NCBI GenBank assembly: GCA_964623265.1
Contig: CAZUTK010000102.1
Coordinates: forward strand, 1 to 6,080
DNA length: 6,080 nucleotides
Direction of reading: 5' to 3'
From: CAZUTK01 sp964623265
Lineage (GTDB): Bacteria > Electryoneota > B3-LCP
Positions within the stretch are counted from its first letter, which is position 1, and every line of letters starts with the position of its first letter. Positions 1 through 4,030 of the stretch are shown piece after piece. The notes under the pieces were generated by a model. The model worked only from the letters and a program-made list of their open reading frames with translations. It ran no database searches and was not told the DNA's origin. A program made the translations under genes and the position numbers.

Positions 1-76
1 CCGGTGGGGGGTCAATGGCATAGGCGGCAACCGCCACCATTCCCACCACTACCAATGCTAAGAGTAAACGTTTCAT
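1..76 (-). CDS. Exported protein of unknown function, N-terminal signal peptide only
   Basis: The first 25 codons of a gene leaving the window at its left edge. The start is ATG at 76-74, preceded by an excellent Shine-Dalgarno AGGAGGAG (complement of 83-90) six bases upstream, which settles the start. The visible peptide starts MKRLLLALVVVG and continues through a hydrophobic Val/Ala stretch to AYA-IDPPP. That is a classical Sec signal peptide: a basic n-region (K2, R3), a hydrophobic core of about 16 residues and an A-x-A type cleavage site near residue 23. The mature part begins proline-rich, and nothing of its fold is visible. The product is probably periplasmic, secreted or cell-surface. 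It is transcribed leftward, so its leader must cross the structured DNA at 77-235. The function cannot be given. Confidence 0.75.
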   Translation of the reverse strand, partial: MKRLLLALVVVGMVAVAAYAIDPPP

Positions 77-109
77 TTGGAACTCCTCCTAATATGTTGT
101 GTATAATAG

Positions 110-187
110 GGTGAGACCCTTCGGGGTGCTCACCTGCCGCCGCCGGGAGTACCAGGTTCCAGCCACACTCCCGCGGCGGCTTTTTCT
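110..187 (+). ncRNA. Two-hairpin RNA element with terminator, copy 1
   Basis: Hairpin 1 pairs GGTGAG (110-115) plus ACCC (116-119) with GGGT (124-127) plus CTCACC (129-134). It has one bulged G128 and a C(UUCG)G tetraloop (120-123); only the plus-strand reading gives that stable loop. Hairpin 2 pairs 136-150 with 167-180 (14 bp, a single bulged C143). Its 16-nt loop contains GGTTCCAGCC (155-164), and it is followed by TTTTTCT. The tail marks it as an intrinsic terminator or the 3' end of a small RNA read rightward. A perfect TATAAT lies at 102-107, but its start point (about 114) would cut into hairpin 1, so the promoter is uncertain. The same DNA is also the leader of the leftward gene at 76, so a role in that leader is an alternative. 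It is clearly related to the element at 312-396. Confidence 0.5.
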
Positions 188-196
188 ATGTTGATG

Positions 197-232
197 CCTG
201 CGCGCACCCGGGGCTTTGCAGCCGCGCGCAGG
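197..232 (-). other. GNRA-capped GC-rich hairpin
   Basis: A perfect 9-bp inverted repeat, CCTGCGCGC (197-205) and GCGCGCAGG (224-232), encloses a second helix GGCT (212-215) / AGCC (220-223). Read on the minus strand, the 5' arm is a continuous 13-nt strand, the loop is GCAA (a GNRA tetraloop) and six bases bulge on the 3' side. On the plus strand the loop is TTGC, so the minus reading looks more RNA-like. No T-run follows on either strand, so it is not an intrinsic terminator. It starts two or three bases after the start point predicted for the minus-strand promoter at 242-269. It could therefore be a 5' stabilising hairpin or regulatory leader for the exported-protein gene. That role is inference. 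Confidence 0.4.
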
Positions 233-241
233 GTTGCTGGA

Positions 242-269
242 AGTTTAGGATCATCTCATTTCCGCTCAA
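242..269 (-). promoter_or_regulatory. Candidate sigma70 promoter, leftward
   Basis: On the minus strand, TTGAGC (complement of 264-269) is followed after 16 bases by TAAACT (complement of 242-247). Each hexamer matches four of six consensus bases, and an AT-rich tract lies upstream. The predicted start is near 235, just before the GNRA hairpin, giving a leader of about 160 nt for the gene starting at 76. It is back-to-back with the rightward promoter at 277-305. The match is modest, and a TATTAT nearer the gene (complement of 103-108) is a competing -10. Confidence 0.3.
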
Positions 270-276
270 ATTTTTG

Positions 277-305
277 TTGACTTATGCCGTATATTCTACT
301 AGATT
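277..305 (+). promoter_or_regulatory. Candidate sigma70 promoter for RNA copy 2
   Basis: TTGACT (277-282, five of six consensus bases) is separated by exactly 17 bases from TAGATT (300-305, four of six). The predicted transcription start is near 312, directly before the first hairpin of the element that follows. No ribosome-binding site or sizeable gene follows before the T-run at 388, which favours a short noncoding transcript. Confidence 0.45.
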
Positions 306-311
306 TAACAA

Positions 312-396
312 CAGACCGGACCGTAAAAAGGTCGCAGGTCAGACGCCGCCGGCGGGGGTTACGGTTCCAGCCCCACCCCCGCGGCGGTTTTTATTT
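312..396 (+). ncRNA. Two-hairpin RNA element with terminator, copy 2
   Basis: This has the same architecture as the element at 110-187. Hairpin 1 stacks GACC (314-317) on GGTC (337-340) and GACC (319-322) on GGTC (330-333), with a GTAAAAA loop. Hairpin 2 pairs 346-359 with 375-387 (13 bp, one bulged G352) and has a 15-nt loop containing GGTTCCAGCC (363-372). It is followed by TTTTTATTT. The bulge falls between the same two pairs as in copy 1. The third pair from the loop is A-T in copy 1 (148/169) and G-C here (357/377), a compensatory change. With the promoter at 277-305 the transcript would be about 80 nt. It could be a small RNA or a terminator-like attenuator. No family is recognised from memory. 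Confidence 0.5.
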
Positions 397-428
397 CGCG
401 GCTTCCAGCCTTACTGGACCGAGCCGCG
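397..428. other. Strong hairpin sharing the TTCCAGCC word
   Basis: CGCGGCT (397-403) pairs with AGCCGCG (422-428). Inside, TCCAG (404-408) pairs with CTGGA (414-418) around a CCTTA loop, leaving CCG unpaired on one side. It begins immediately after the T-run of RNA copy 2. The segment 403-410 is TTCCAGCC, the core of the loop word in both two-hairpin elements, though here it lies in a stem arm. It has no T-run on either side that would make it a terminator of its own. Confidence 0.35.
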
Positions 429-548
429 CTCTTCGTCGTTCTTCAGTTCGAAATCTTTCCGAATGGATGCCGTAATCCGCGTTTCCACCGTGGCCTTGCG
501 CCCGCCGGCACGCACAACAAAAAACCCCATACGGGAATGTTTAGACAT
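411..548 (-). CDS. Possible 45-residue small protein, unrecognised
   Basis: An open frame runs from ATG (548-546) to TAA (413-411) with an in-frame TAG a short way upstream. The peptide starts MSKHSRMGFFVV. Its second half is charged and protein-like, containing TRITASIRKDFELKNDEE. GGGAAG directly abuts the start codon, too close for a good Shine-Dalgarno, and that region is buried in the 523-563 hairpin. The stop codon lies in the loop of the 397-428 hairpin. Translation would have to survive the terminator at its own start, so this is more likely a chance frame. If real, its start would be occluded by RNA structure. I recognise no family. Confidence 0.15.
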   Translation of the reverse strand: MSKHSRMGFFVVRAGGRKATVETRITASIRKDFELKNDEERGSVQ

Positions 549-563
549 CTTCCCGTTGGGGTT
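519..563 (-). terminator. Intrinsic terminator of the minus-strand RNA
   Basis: AACCCCA (523-529) and ACGGGAA (531-537) pair with TTCCCGT (550-556) and TGGGGTT (557-563), giving 14 bp with one bulged base (530). The stem is extended by TGT/ACA (538-540 with 545-547) around TTAG. Read leftward, the stem is followed by TTTTTT (complement of 519-524) and TTGTTG, the textbook layout. It is far stronger on the minus strand than on the plus. No gene precedes it on that strand between here and the hsp20 terminator, which points to a noncoding transcript. Confidence 0.7.
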
Positions 564-719
564 CTAAATGGATGAAAACTAATTCTTTCCGCCTCGCAGT
601 TGCAGGAAAAGAGCCTAAATCCCATTGCAGCGGCGGATATAATGGATGCTGCAATCGTGAACATGTGAATAAGCTTTTATCTAGAAATTTCGATTGCGAA
701 ATACCGCCGGCGGGCTGCT

Positions 720-737
720 GTTGACGTTGAAGTTGAT
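720..737. repeat. Three tandem GTTGA(C/A/T) hexamers
   Basis: GTTGAC, GTTGAA and GTTGAT stand head to tail (720-725, 726-731, 732-737). They lie inside the candidate minus-strand RNA, where they read ATCAAC, TTCAAC, GTCAAC in a segment with no obvious pairing partner. This could be a protein-binding or base-pairing single-stranded stretch, or chance. Confidence 0.5.
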
Positions 738-772
738 CCCGCAGGCAGAAGAGAAATCCAAAATTCGCTGAT

Positions 773-835
773 AATATACGATAATTTTAAGCCGGAGTCA
801 AGTCTTTTTTAAGAAATTTTTAAATTTTACAAATG
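773..835 (-). promoter_or_regulatory. Strong sigma70-type promoter with UP-like element
   Basis: On the minus strand, TTGACT (complement of 796-801, five of six) and TATATT (complement of 773-778, five of six) are separated by exactly 17 bases. Immediately upstream, 802-835 is almost pure A/T with phased A and T tracts, resembling an UP element of the kind found at rRNA and abundant-RNA promoters. The predicted start is G at about 766. This is the best promoter in the window, and it drives a region without a credible protein gene. Confidence 0.6.
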
Positions 836-849
836 TCACGCTGCCCGCT

Positions 850-875
850 CTGAAAAGCCCGCCTGAAAAGCCGGC
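850..875. repeat. Tandem 13-bp imperfect repeat
   Basis: CTGAAAAGCCCGC (850-862) is followed directly by CTGAAAAGCCGGC (863-875), one mismatch apart. The second unit overlaps the palindrome AAGCCGGCTT (868-877). It lies upstream of the AT-rich element of the leftward promoter, so it could be a regulator site or simply a small slippage duplication. Confidence 0.5.
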
Positions 876-944
876 TTCCTGCAGATTTTCAGCTTGTTCC
901 TCGTCCTCGGCCGTCCGCAGGAGAGCCTCATCTTCCTGCAATAA

Positions 945-976
945 AAGCAAAAGTCCGCTTCAGCGGACCCTTGCTT
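945..976 (-). terminator. Intrinsic terminator of hsp20
   Basis: GTCCGC (953-958) and GCGGAC (963-968) form a perfect stem around TTCA, and AAGCAA (945-950) can pair with TTGCTT (971-976) further out. Read leftward, the inner stem is followed by TTTTGCTTTTATT. It lies about 20 bases past the hsp20 stop codon. Confidence 0.7.
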
Positions 977-997
977 CCCCGCGGTGCTCGCGGCTGA

Positions 998-1411
998 TTA
1001 TTGAATTTTAATTTCCGCGGTGCGGGGAGTCGCTTTTATGGCTTTCGGGAGGAAGATCTCCAAGATGCCGCGGGAATACTCCGCGCGGATCCCCGTCGCG
1101 TCAATCTCCTCCCCGATGCGGAAACTGCGGCGGAACGCCCCCCCGATCCTCTCCTGACAGTAGCAGGAATCTCCCTCACGGTTCAACGGCAGCTTTCTTT
1201 CTCCCTGGATCGTCAGGAGCTGATTCTTATAGGCGATCTTCACGTCTTCTTTCTGCACACCGGGCAGCTCCATCTGAATCTTGTAGCCCTCCGGACTCTC
1301 CAGAATATCCGTCGGCGGCGTGAAGCCGTTGCGAGGCGCTTCAAATTCCACCGGATGAAAAACTCCCGGGAAAGGAAAATGTCGCGGCGGCATAGCGTAT
1401 CGAATGACCAT
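998..1411 (-). CDS. hsp20: Hsp20/alpha-crystallin family small heat-shock protein
   Basis: An ATP-independent cytoplasmic holdase that binds unfolding proteins as large oligomers and hands them to DnaK/ClpB-type refolding machines (family knowledge). The 137-residue product has a short N-terminal arm (about 1-32, rich in Pro and Phe, with PPRHFPFPGVFHP). An alpha-crystallin domain follows (about 33-125), from PPTDILESPEGYKI through ELPGVQKEDV and ER-GGAFRRSFRI to the hallmark A-x-x-x-G-I-L and LPK (110-123). The C-terminal tail carries the I-x-I anchor as IKI (134-136). Length and order are typical. The start is ATG at 1411, with AAGGAG about eight bases upstream. C83 and C85 (CYC) in the domain are unusual but not diagnostic. 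It is monocistronic, with its own terminator. Its leader holds a near-palindrome (1438-1460). I see no CIRCE element or clear sigma32 promoter. Confidence 0.95.
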   Translation of the reverse strand: MVIRYAMPPRHFPFPGVFHPVEFEAPRNGFTPPTDILESPEGYKIQMELPGVQKEDVKIAYKNQLLTIQGERKLPLNREGDSCYCQERIGGAFRRSFRIGEEIDATGIRAEYSRGILEIFLPKAIKATPRTAEIKIQ

Positions 1412-1437
1412 AATCTTCTCCTTATCGAGTGATGTGT

Positions 1438-1460
1438 TTGCTTGCTGATCATCAGAGCAA
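1438..1460 (-). promoter_or_regulatory. Near-palindrome in the hsp20 leader
   Basis: TTGCT (1438-1442) plus CTGAT (1445-1449) are the inverse of ATCAG (1451-1455) plus AGCAA (1456-1460), broken only by TG on one arm and one central base. It lies about 30-50 bases upstream of the hsp20 start. It could be an operator for a dimeric repressor or, if transcribed, a 5'-UTR hairpin. It does not pair with the ribosome-binding site, which argues against a simple RNA thermometer. Confidence 0.35.
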
Positions 1461-1550
1461 TGGATGTGCCACTATTCATAACTTCATATATTACAATGAG
1501 TAAAACCGCTTAAGCCGTCATCACCGTATAATTGCGGGCTTTCTTGTGTC

Positions 1551-1581
1551 ATCCTGTCAGAAGGCGCGGAGATCCTGTCAG
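1551..1581. repeat. Direct repeat ATCCTGTCAG with 21-bp period
   Basis: ATCCTGTCAG occurs at 1551-1560 and again at 1572-1581. The second copy continues into GGAT, making ATCC-TGTCA-GGAT a small dyad. A 21-bp period is two helical turns, so both copies face the same side of DNA, as expected of a regulator site. It sits between two divergent promoters' territory. No regulator is known. Confidence 0.45.
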
Positions 1582-1684
1582 GATAAACAGGGTGAGATGC
1601 GGCGCTCACACCGGCGAAATCTGCAGGGCGAACCAGTCTAACAGCGCCTTCGAGGGCAAGGGGTCAAATCTTGCTCGGATTCTC

Positions 1685-1713
1685 TTGATTTCGTGGATAG
1701 ATCCTTCTAATTT
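1685..1713 (+). promoter_or_regulatory. Weak candidate promoter of the radical SAM operon
   Basis: TTGATT (1685-1690, four of six) and TAATTT (1708-1713, three of six) have a 17-base spacer and would start transcription near 1720, about 27 bases before the GTG start. The -10 match is poor, and this is offered only because it is well placed. Confidence 0.2.
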
Positions 1714-1746
1714 TCTTCACGCGTATGTAATACTATTGGGAGATTT

Positions 1747-3258
1747 GTGCGGATTCTTCTTTTGCACCCGGCTCTGGTCGTCCATCGCCTCTGGCAGCGG
1801 CGGTTGACTCCGTTCTTAACGGTCGGAGCGGGGATTCTCGCTTCGGTTCTCGAGGGGGCGGGTCATCAAGTTGAACTGCTGGACGCCGCTGGGGAAGGTT
1901 GGGATCAGCGCGGTTTGCTGGATGACGACTGGATCGAAGTAGGCTTGCCCGAAGAAGAAATCGCCGCGCGCATCCGCCGTTTTCAGCCGCACGTCGTGGG
2001 TTTCTCGCTCCCCTTCTGCGAACAAATGCCGCGCCTGAGATCGCTGGCGCGCTGGGTCAAGGCGATCCATCCGGAAATCCTGGTCGTCTGCGGCGGCAAT
2101 CAAGCCTCCTGCGCCACGCAGTCTCTTCTCGAAATTGCGGAGGTGGATGCCGTCCTGTTGGGTGAGGGGGAGGTGAATTTCATACGCTTGTTGGATCGGC
2201 TGCAGGCGGGAACCGATTACAACGGCTTATCCGGGATAGCGTTCCGCGGCGACAGGGGGGACGTCATCGTGCGCGGCAACGACACCGTCCTGCAGAATTT
2301 GGATCAACTGCCGCTGCCGGACTACACTCGTCTGCCTCTTTCGCAGTACTTTAAAAACCTCGGCGCCCGCCGCATCCCCTTGTTCACTTCCCGCGGCTGT
2401 CATCAAGCCTGTGCATTCTGCTCCATCCCCTTCCAGCACGGATCCGTCCAGCGCAGATGGTCCCCGCGGTACATCCTCGAGCAGATTATTTACCTGTATG
2501 AAACGTTCGGCATCCGGGAATTCACCTTCGACGACGACGGCTTCACATCGGATGTTGAATGGCTGCACCTCTTCCTCGATCTGCTGATTCAGGCGGATCT
2601 CAAGCTGCAGTGGTCCACGCGGGGGGGAGTCGAAGCCGCCAATCTGAGCGACGAGATTCTGGACAAAATGAAGCGAACCGGAGGGAAAACCCTGAATTTT
2701 ATCGTGGGATCCGGTAGCCGGAACATCCTGCGAAATGCTTTGAAAAAAAACCTGGATTTATACGAATTCGAGGCGGCTTTGCAGCGTATCATCTCCCGAG
2801 GCTTCGAGGTCATCTGTCAGTTCTTTCTCGGCGCGCCCGGCGAAACGATCGAAGAAGTTTACGAAACGTTGAACTACGCCTGGAAGCTGCGCACCAAGGG
2901 CGTGGATCACTTCAAGTTCCAAATGATCGAACCACTTGCCGGATCCGCGCTGGCGTCGTCGGCTGAGTCAAACCGGATCCGCGTGCTGTATGATTACACT
3001 TCGCGGCTGAACATTTCTCAACTGGAAGAAGCGGATCGCACCTACCTGGAAATCGCTCGCATCCGCGATACCGCGGAATATGAATTCAGCCGACGCGGTT
3101 TGATGTCTCCGGTTTTGCTTAAAAGAAGCAGCGAAACGAGAAAGAATGTTCGTCTTGAATCGAGGTATTTCTCCACCGTCGCCCCGAAACCTGCGATTCA
3201 ACCCCAGCCGGCTTTGCGGATGTTGAATCCCGAACCCGTGGAAGATCTAACGGGTTGA
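1747..3258 (+). CDS. B12-binding-domain radical SAM protein
   Basis: The 503-residue product has the usual class B order. An N-terminal cobalamin-binding-like Rossmann domain (about 1-150) starts MRILLLHPAL, includes VVCGGNQAS (113-121) and ends with the typical VDAVLLGEGE (133-142). A linker and a radical SAM barrel follow. The cluster motif is C218-x3-C222-x2-C225 (RGCHQACAFC), binding the 4Fe-4S cluster that cleaves SAM. Other barrel marks are FTFDDDGF (259-266), GSGS (321-324, the usual E-S-G-S region) and FLGAPGET (360-367). The DxHxxG motif is absent, as in many base-off members. Family reactions include methylation of unactivated carbons, ring formation and rearrangement; the substrate is not visible. 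The tail (about 455-503) is proline-rich and unassigned. The start is GTG with GGGAG four bases upstream; no in-frame ATG fits better. It shares an operon with the methyltransferase 31 bases downstream. Confidence 0.9.
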   Translation: MRILLLHPALVVHRLWQRRLTPFLTVGAGILASVLEGAGHQVELLDAAGEGWDQRGLLDDDWIEVGLPEEEIAARIRRFQPHVVGFSLPFCEQMPRLRSLARWVKAIHPEILVVCGGNQASCATQSLLEIAEVDAVLLGEGEVNFIRLLDRLQAGTDYNGLSGIAFRGDRGDVIVRGNDTVLQNLDQLPLPDYTRLPLSQYFKNLGARRIPLFTSRGCHQACAFCSIPFQHGSVQRRWSPRYILEQIIYLYETFGIREFTFDDDGFTSDVEWLHLFLDLLIQADLKLQWSTRGGVEAANLSDEILDKMKRTGGKTLNFIVGSGSRNILRNALKKNLDLYEFEAALQRIISRGFEVICQFFLGAPGETIEEVYETLNYAWKLRTKGVDHFKFQMIEPLAGSALASSAESNRIRVLYDYTSRLNISQLEEADRTYLEIARIRDTAEYEFSRRGLMSPVLLKRSSETRKNVRLESRYFSTVAPKPAIQPQPALRMLNPEPVEDLTG

Positions 3259-3289
3259 CAACTGCGGCGGAGGAAGATGAGGTTTTCGC

Positions 3290-4030
3290 TTGAAGTTGTT
3301 ATCGCAATTCCGTTTTCGTCTGCCGGAAGCGCTGAAGGACACCCGTTCGCTCGCGGAACACGCCCGCTATGACGCACTGAGCGCTCTCATCCCGGATTTC
3401 ATCTTCTCACCTGACAATCCCTTGATCTGGCAAAATCATCTTCGCTACCCCTATTTTCTCGAATGGTTCGGCGACGTCCGCGGAAGACGAATCGCCGATC
3501 TCGGCTGCGGATGGGGCTTCCTCGCGTGGCGGTTTGCGCAAGACGGCGCCGTTGTCGTCGCTCTGGATATTTCGCGGGAAGCGATGAAACTAAGCCGAAT
3601 TAAGCAGCCCGTATTCAACGGCAACTTGCATTTTGTGCAATGCGGACTGGAAGAGTTGCCTCTGCGGTCCAGCTTCGATTTTGTGACCTGCACGGATGTG
3701 TTAGAGCATGTCGAGGATCTGCAGAAGGTAATTCAGGAAGCAGCGCGCTTGCTGAAGCCGAAGGGCAGATTCGGCTTCGTCACCGTCAACAAAACCCGCT
3801 TGGCGCGGATGATCTACATTGATCTGGCTGAAAACTTCGCCGGTCTCCTGCCGAAGGGGACGCATCGCTTCGAAAAGTTCATCCCGCCTGCGGAACTGGC
3901 TCGCCTTTTCGCCCTGTGCGGAATGCGGATTTTGGATCTGCAGGGAATTCTGGTGAATCCCTTCTTGAAACGCTACCATTTCTGGCGCTCGAAAGCTATC
4001 GAATACATCGGCATCGCCGAAAAAGAGTAA
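3290..4030 (+). CDS. UbiG-like class I SAM-dependent methyltransferase
   Basis: The 246-residue product is about the length of E. coli UbiG (240). SAM-binding motif I is IADLGCGWGFLAWRF (68-82), the acidic ribose-binding strand ends in ALDIS (91-95) and motif II is FDFVTCTDVLEHVED (129-143). The C-terminal half carries the UbiG-type substrate region: FVTVNKTRLARMI, then PKGTHRFEKFIPPAEL (188-203) and NPF near 223. UbiG O-methylates catechol rings of ubiquinone precursors at the membrane. Whether this enzyme acts on a quinone, another phenol or a lipid is not decided by sequence. The start is TTG at 3290 with GAGG seven bases upstream; the nearby ATG at 3277 is out of frame and soon closed. 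It is translationally downstream of the radical SAM gene, so sequential action on one molecule is a reasonable inference. Its stop lies inside the shared terminator stem. Confidence 0.88.
   Translation: MKLLSQFRFRLPEALKDTRSLAEHARYDALSALIPDFIFSPDNPLIWQNHLRYPYFLEWFGDVRGRRIADLGCGWGFLAWRFAQDGAVVVALDISREAMKLSRIKQPVFNGNLHFVQCGLEELPLRSSFDFVTCTDVLEHVEDLQKVIQEAARLLKPKGRFGFVTVNKTRLARMIYIDLAENFAGLLPKGTHRFEKFIPPAELARLFALCGMRILDLQGILVNPFLKRYHFWRSKAIEYIGIAEKE

Larger units (their letters stand above)
519..766 (-). ncRNA. Candidate structured noncoding RNA, about 245 nt
   Basis: The unit is bounded by a strong promoter (773-801) and an intrinsic terminator (519-563). Between them are an 8-bp long-range helix (complement of 743-750 with complement of 587-594, one G-U) and a likely continuation through 582-586. 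A second long-range helix pairs 738-742 with 602-606. Internal hairpins are ATTTCG/CGAAAT (687-692 with 697-702), an 8-bp perfect ATTGCAGC/GCTGCAAT (624-631 with 648-655) and the palindrome CCGCCGGCGG (704-713). A frame from ATG at 664 has no ribosome-binding site and overlaps these helices. The rod-like closing helices recall 6S RNA in outline, but I cannot match the conserved features of 6S, tmRNA, RNase P or SRP RNA. Its identity stays open. Confidence 0.4.
77..997. other. Gene-free, RNA-rich intergenic region
   Basis: About 920 bases lie between the exported-protein start and the hsp20 stop with no convincing protein gene. The open frames here lack ribosome-binding sites or family resemblance. 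The stretch instead holds at least six strong inverted repeats, two good sigma70-type promoters and several terminator-like structures, each listed separately. The segment 802-842 is very AT-rich and probably belongs to a promoter. The segment 843-942 holds a 13-bp tandem repeat and nothing else I can interpret. Confidence 0.6.
1412..1746. other. Divergent intergenic region between hsp20 and the radical SAM operon
   Basis: These 335 bases separate two divergent starts. They contain the hsp20 ribosome-binding site, a near-palindrome (1438-1460) and a perfect but lone TATAAT on the plus strand (1527-1532, no matching -35). They also hold a direct repeat (1551-1581), the short inverted repeat GCAAG/CTTGC around GGGTCAAAT (1656-1674) and a weak rightward promoter (1685-1713). 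An open frame crosses the region but has no ribosome-binding site or protein character. No RNA gene is recognised. Confidence 0.6.

Noticed and set aside
151..180. PreQ1-I riboswitch suggested by the GGTTCCAGCCACACTCCC string
   Set aside because: The A-rich tail needed for the preQ1-I pseudoknot is missing, and the bases after the loop are locked in a GC stem ending in a T-run.
443..664. 73-codon minus-strand frame starting MFTIAASIISAAAMG
   Set aside because: Its start looks signal-like, but there is no ribosome-binding site, it runs through two helices and the terminator, and the rest is arginine-rich with no protein character.
519..766. Assignment of the minus-strand RNA as 6S RNA
   Set aside because: A closing helix and strong promoter fit, but several internal hairpins break the single-rod shape and I cannot recognise a conserved central bubble. 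It is left as an unidentified RNA.
802..951. Glu-rich minus-strand frame (DEALLRTAEDEEQAEN) after hsp20
   Set aside because: It has only a TTG start inside the hsp20 terminator and no ribosome-binding site, and it runs into the AT-rich promoter element. A gene remnant is possible but unsupported.
1001..1432. Long plus-strand open frame over hsp20
   Set aside because: It is exactly antisense to a clear Hsp20 gene, has no family resemblance and arises from that gene's codon pattern.
1470..1530. CIRCE element or sigma32 promoter upstream of hsp20
   Set aside because: No TTAGCACTC/GAGTGCTAA dyad and no convincing CTTGAA plus CCCCAT pair; weak TTGTAA-like hexamers alone are not enough.
1532..1807. 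Plus-strand open frame before the radical SAM gene
   Set aside because: No ribosome-binding site, erratic composition rich in Arg and Cys, and it overlaps the true GTG start region in another frame.
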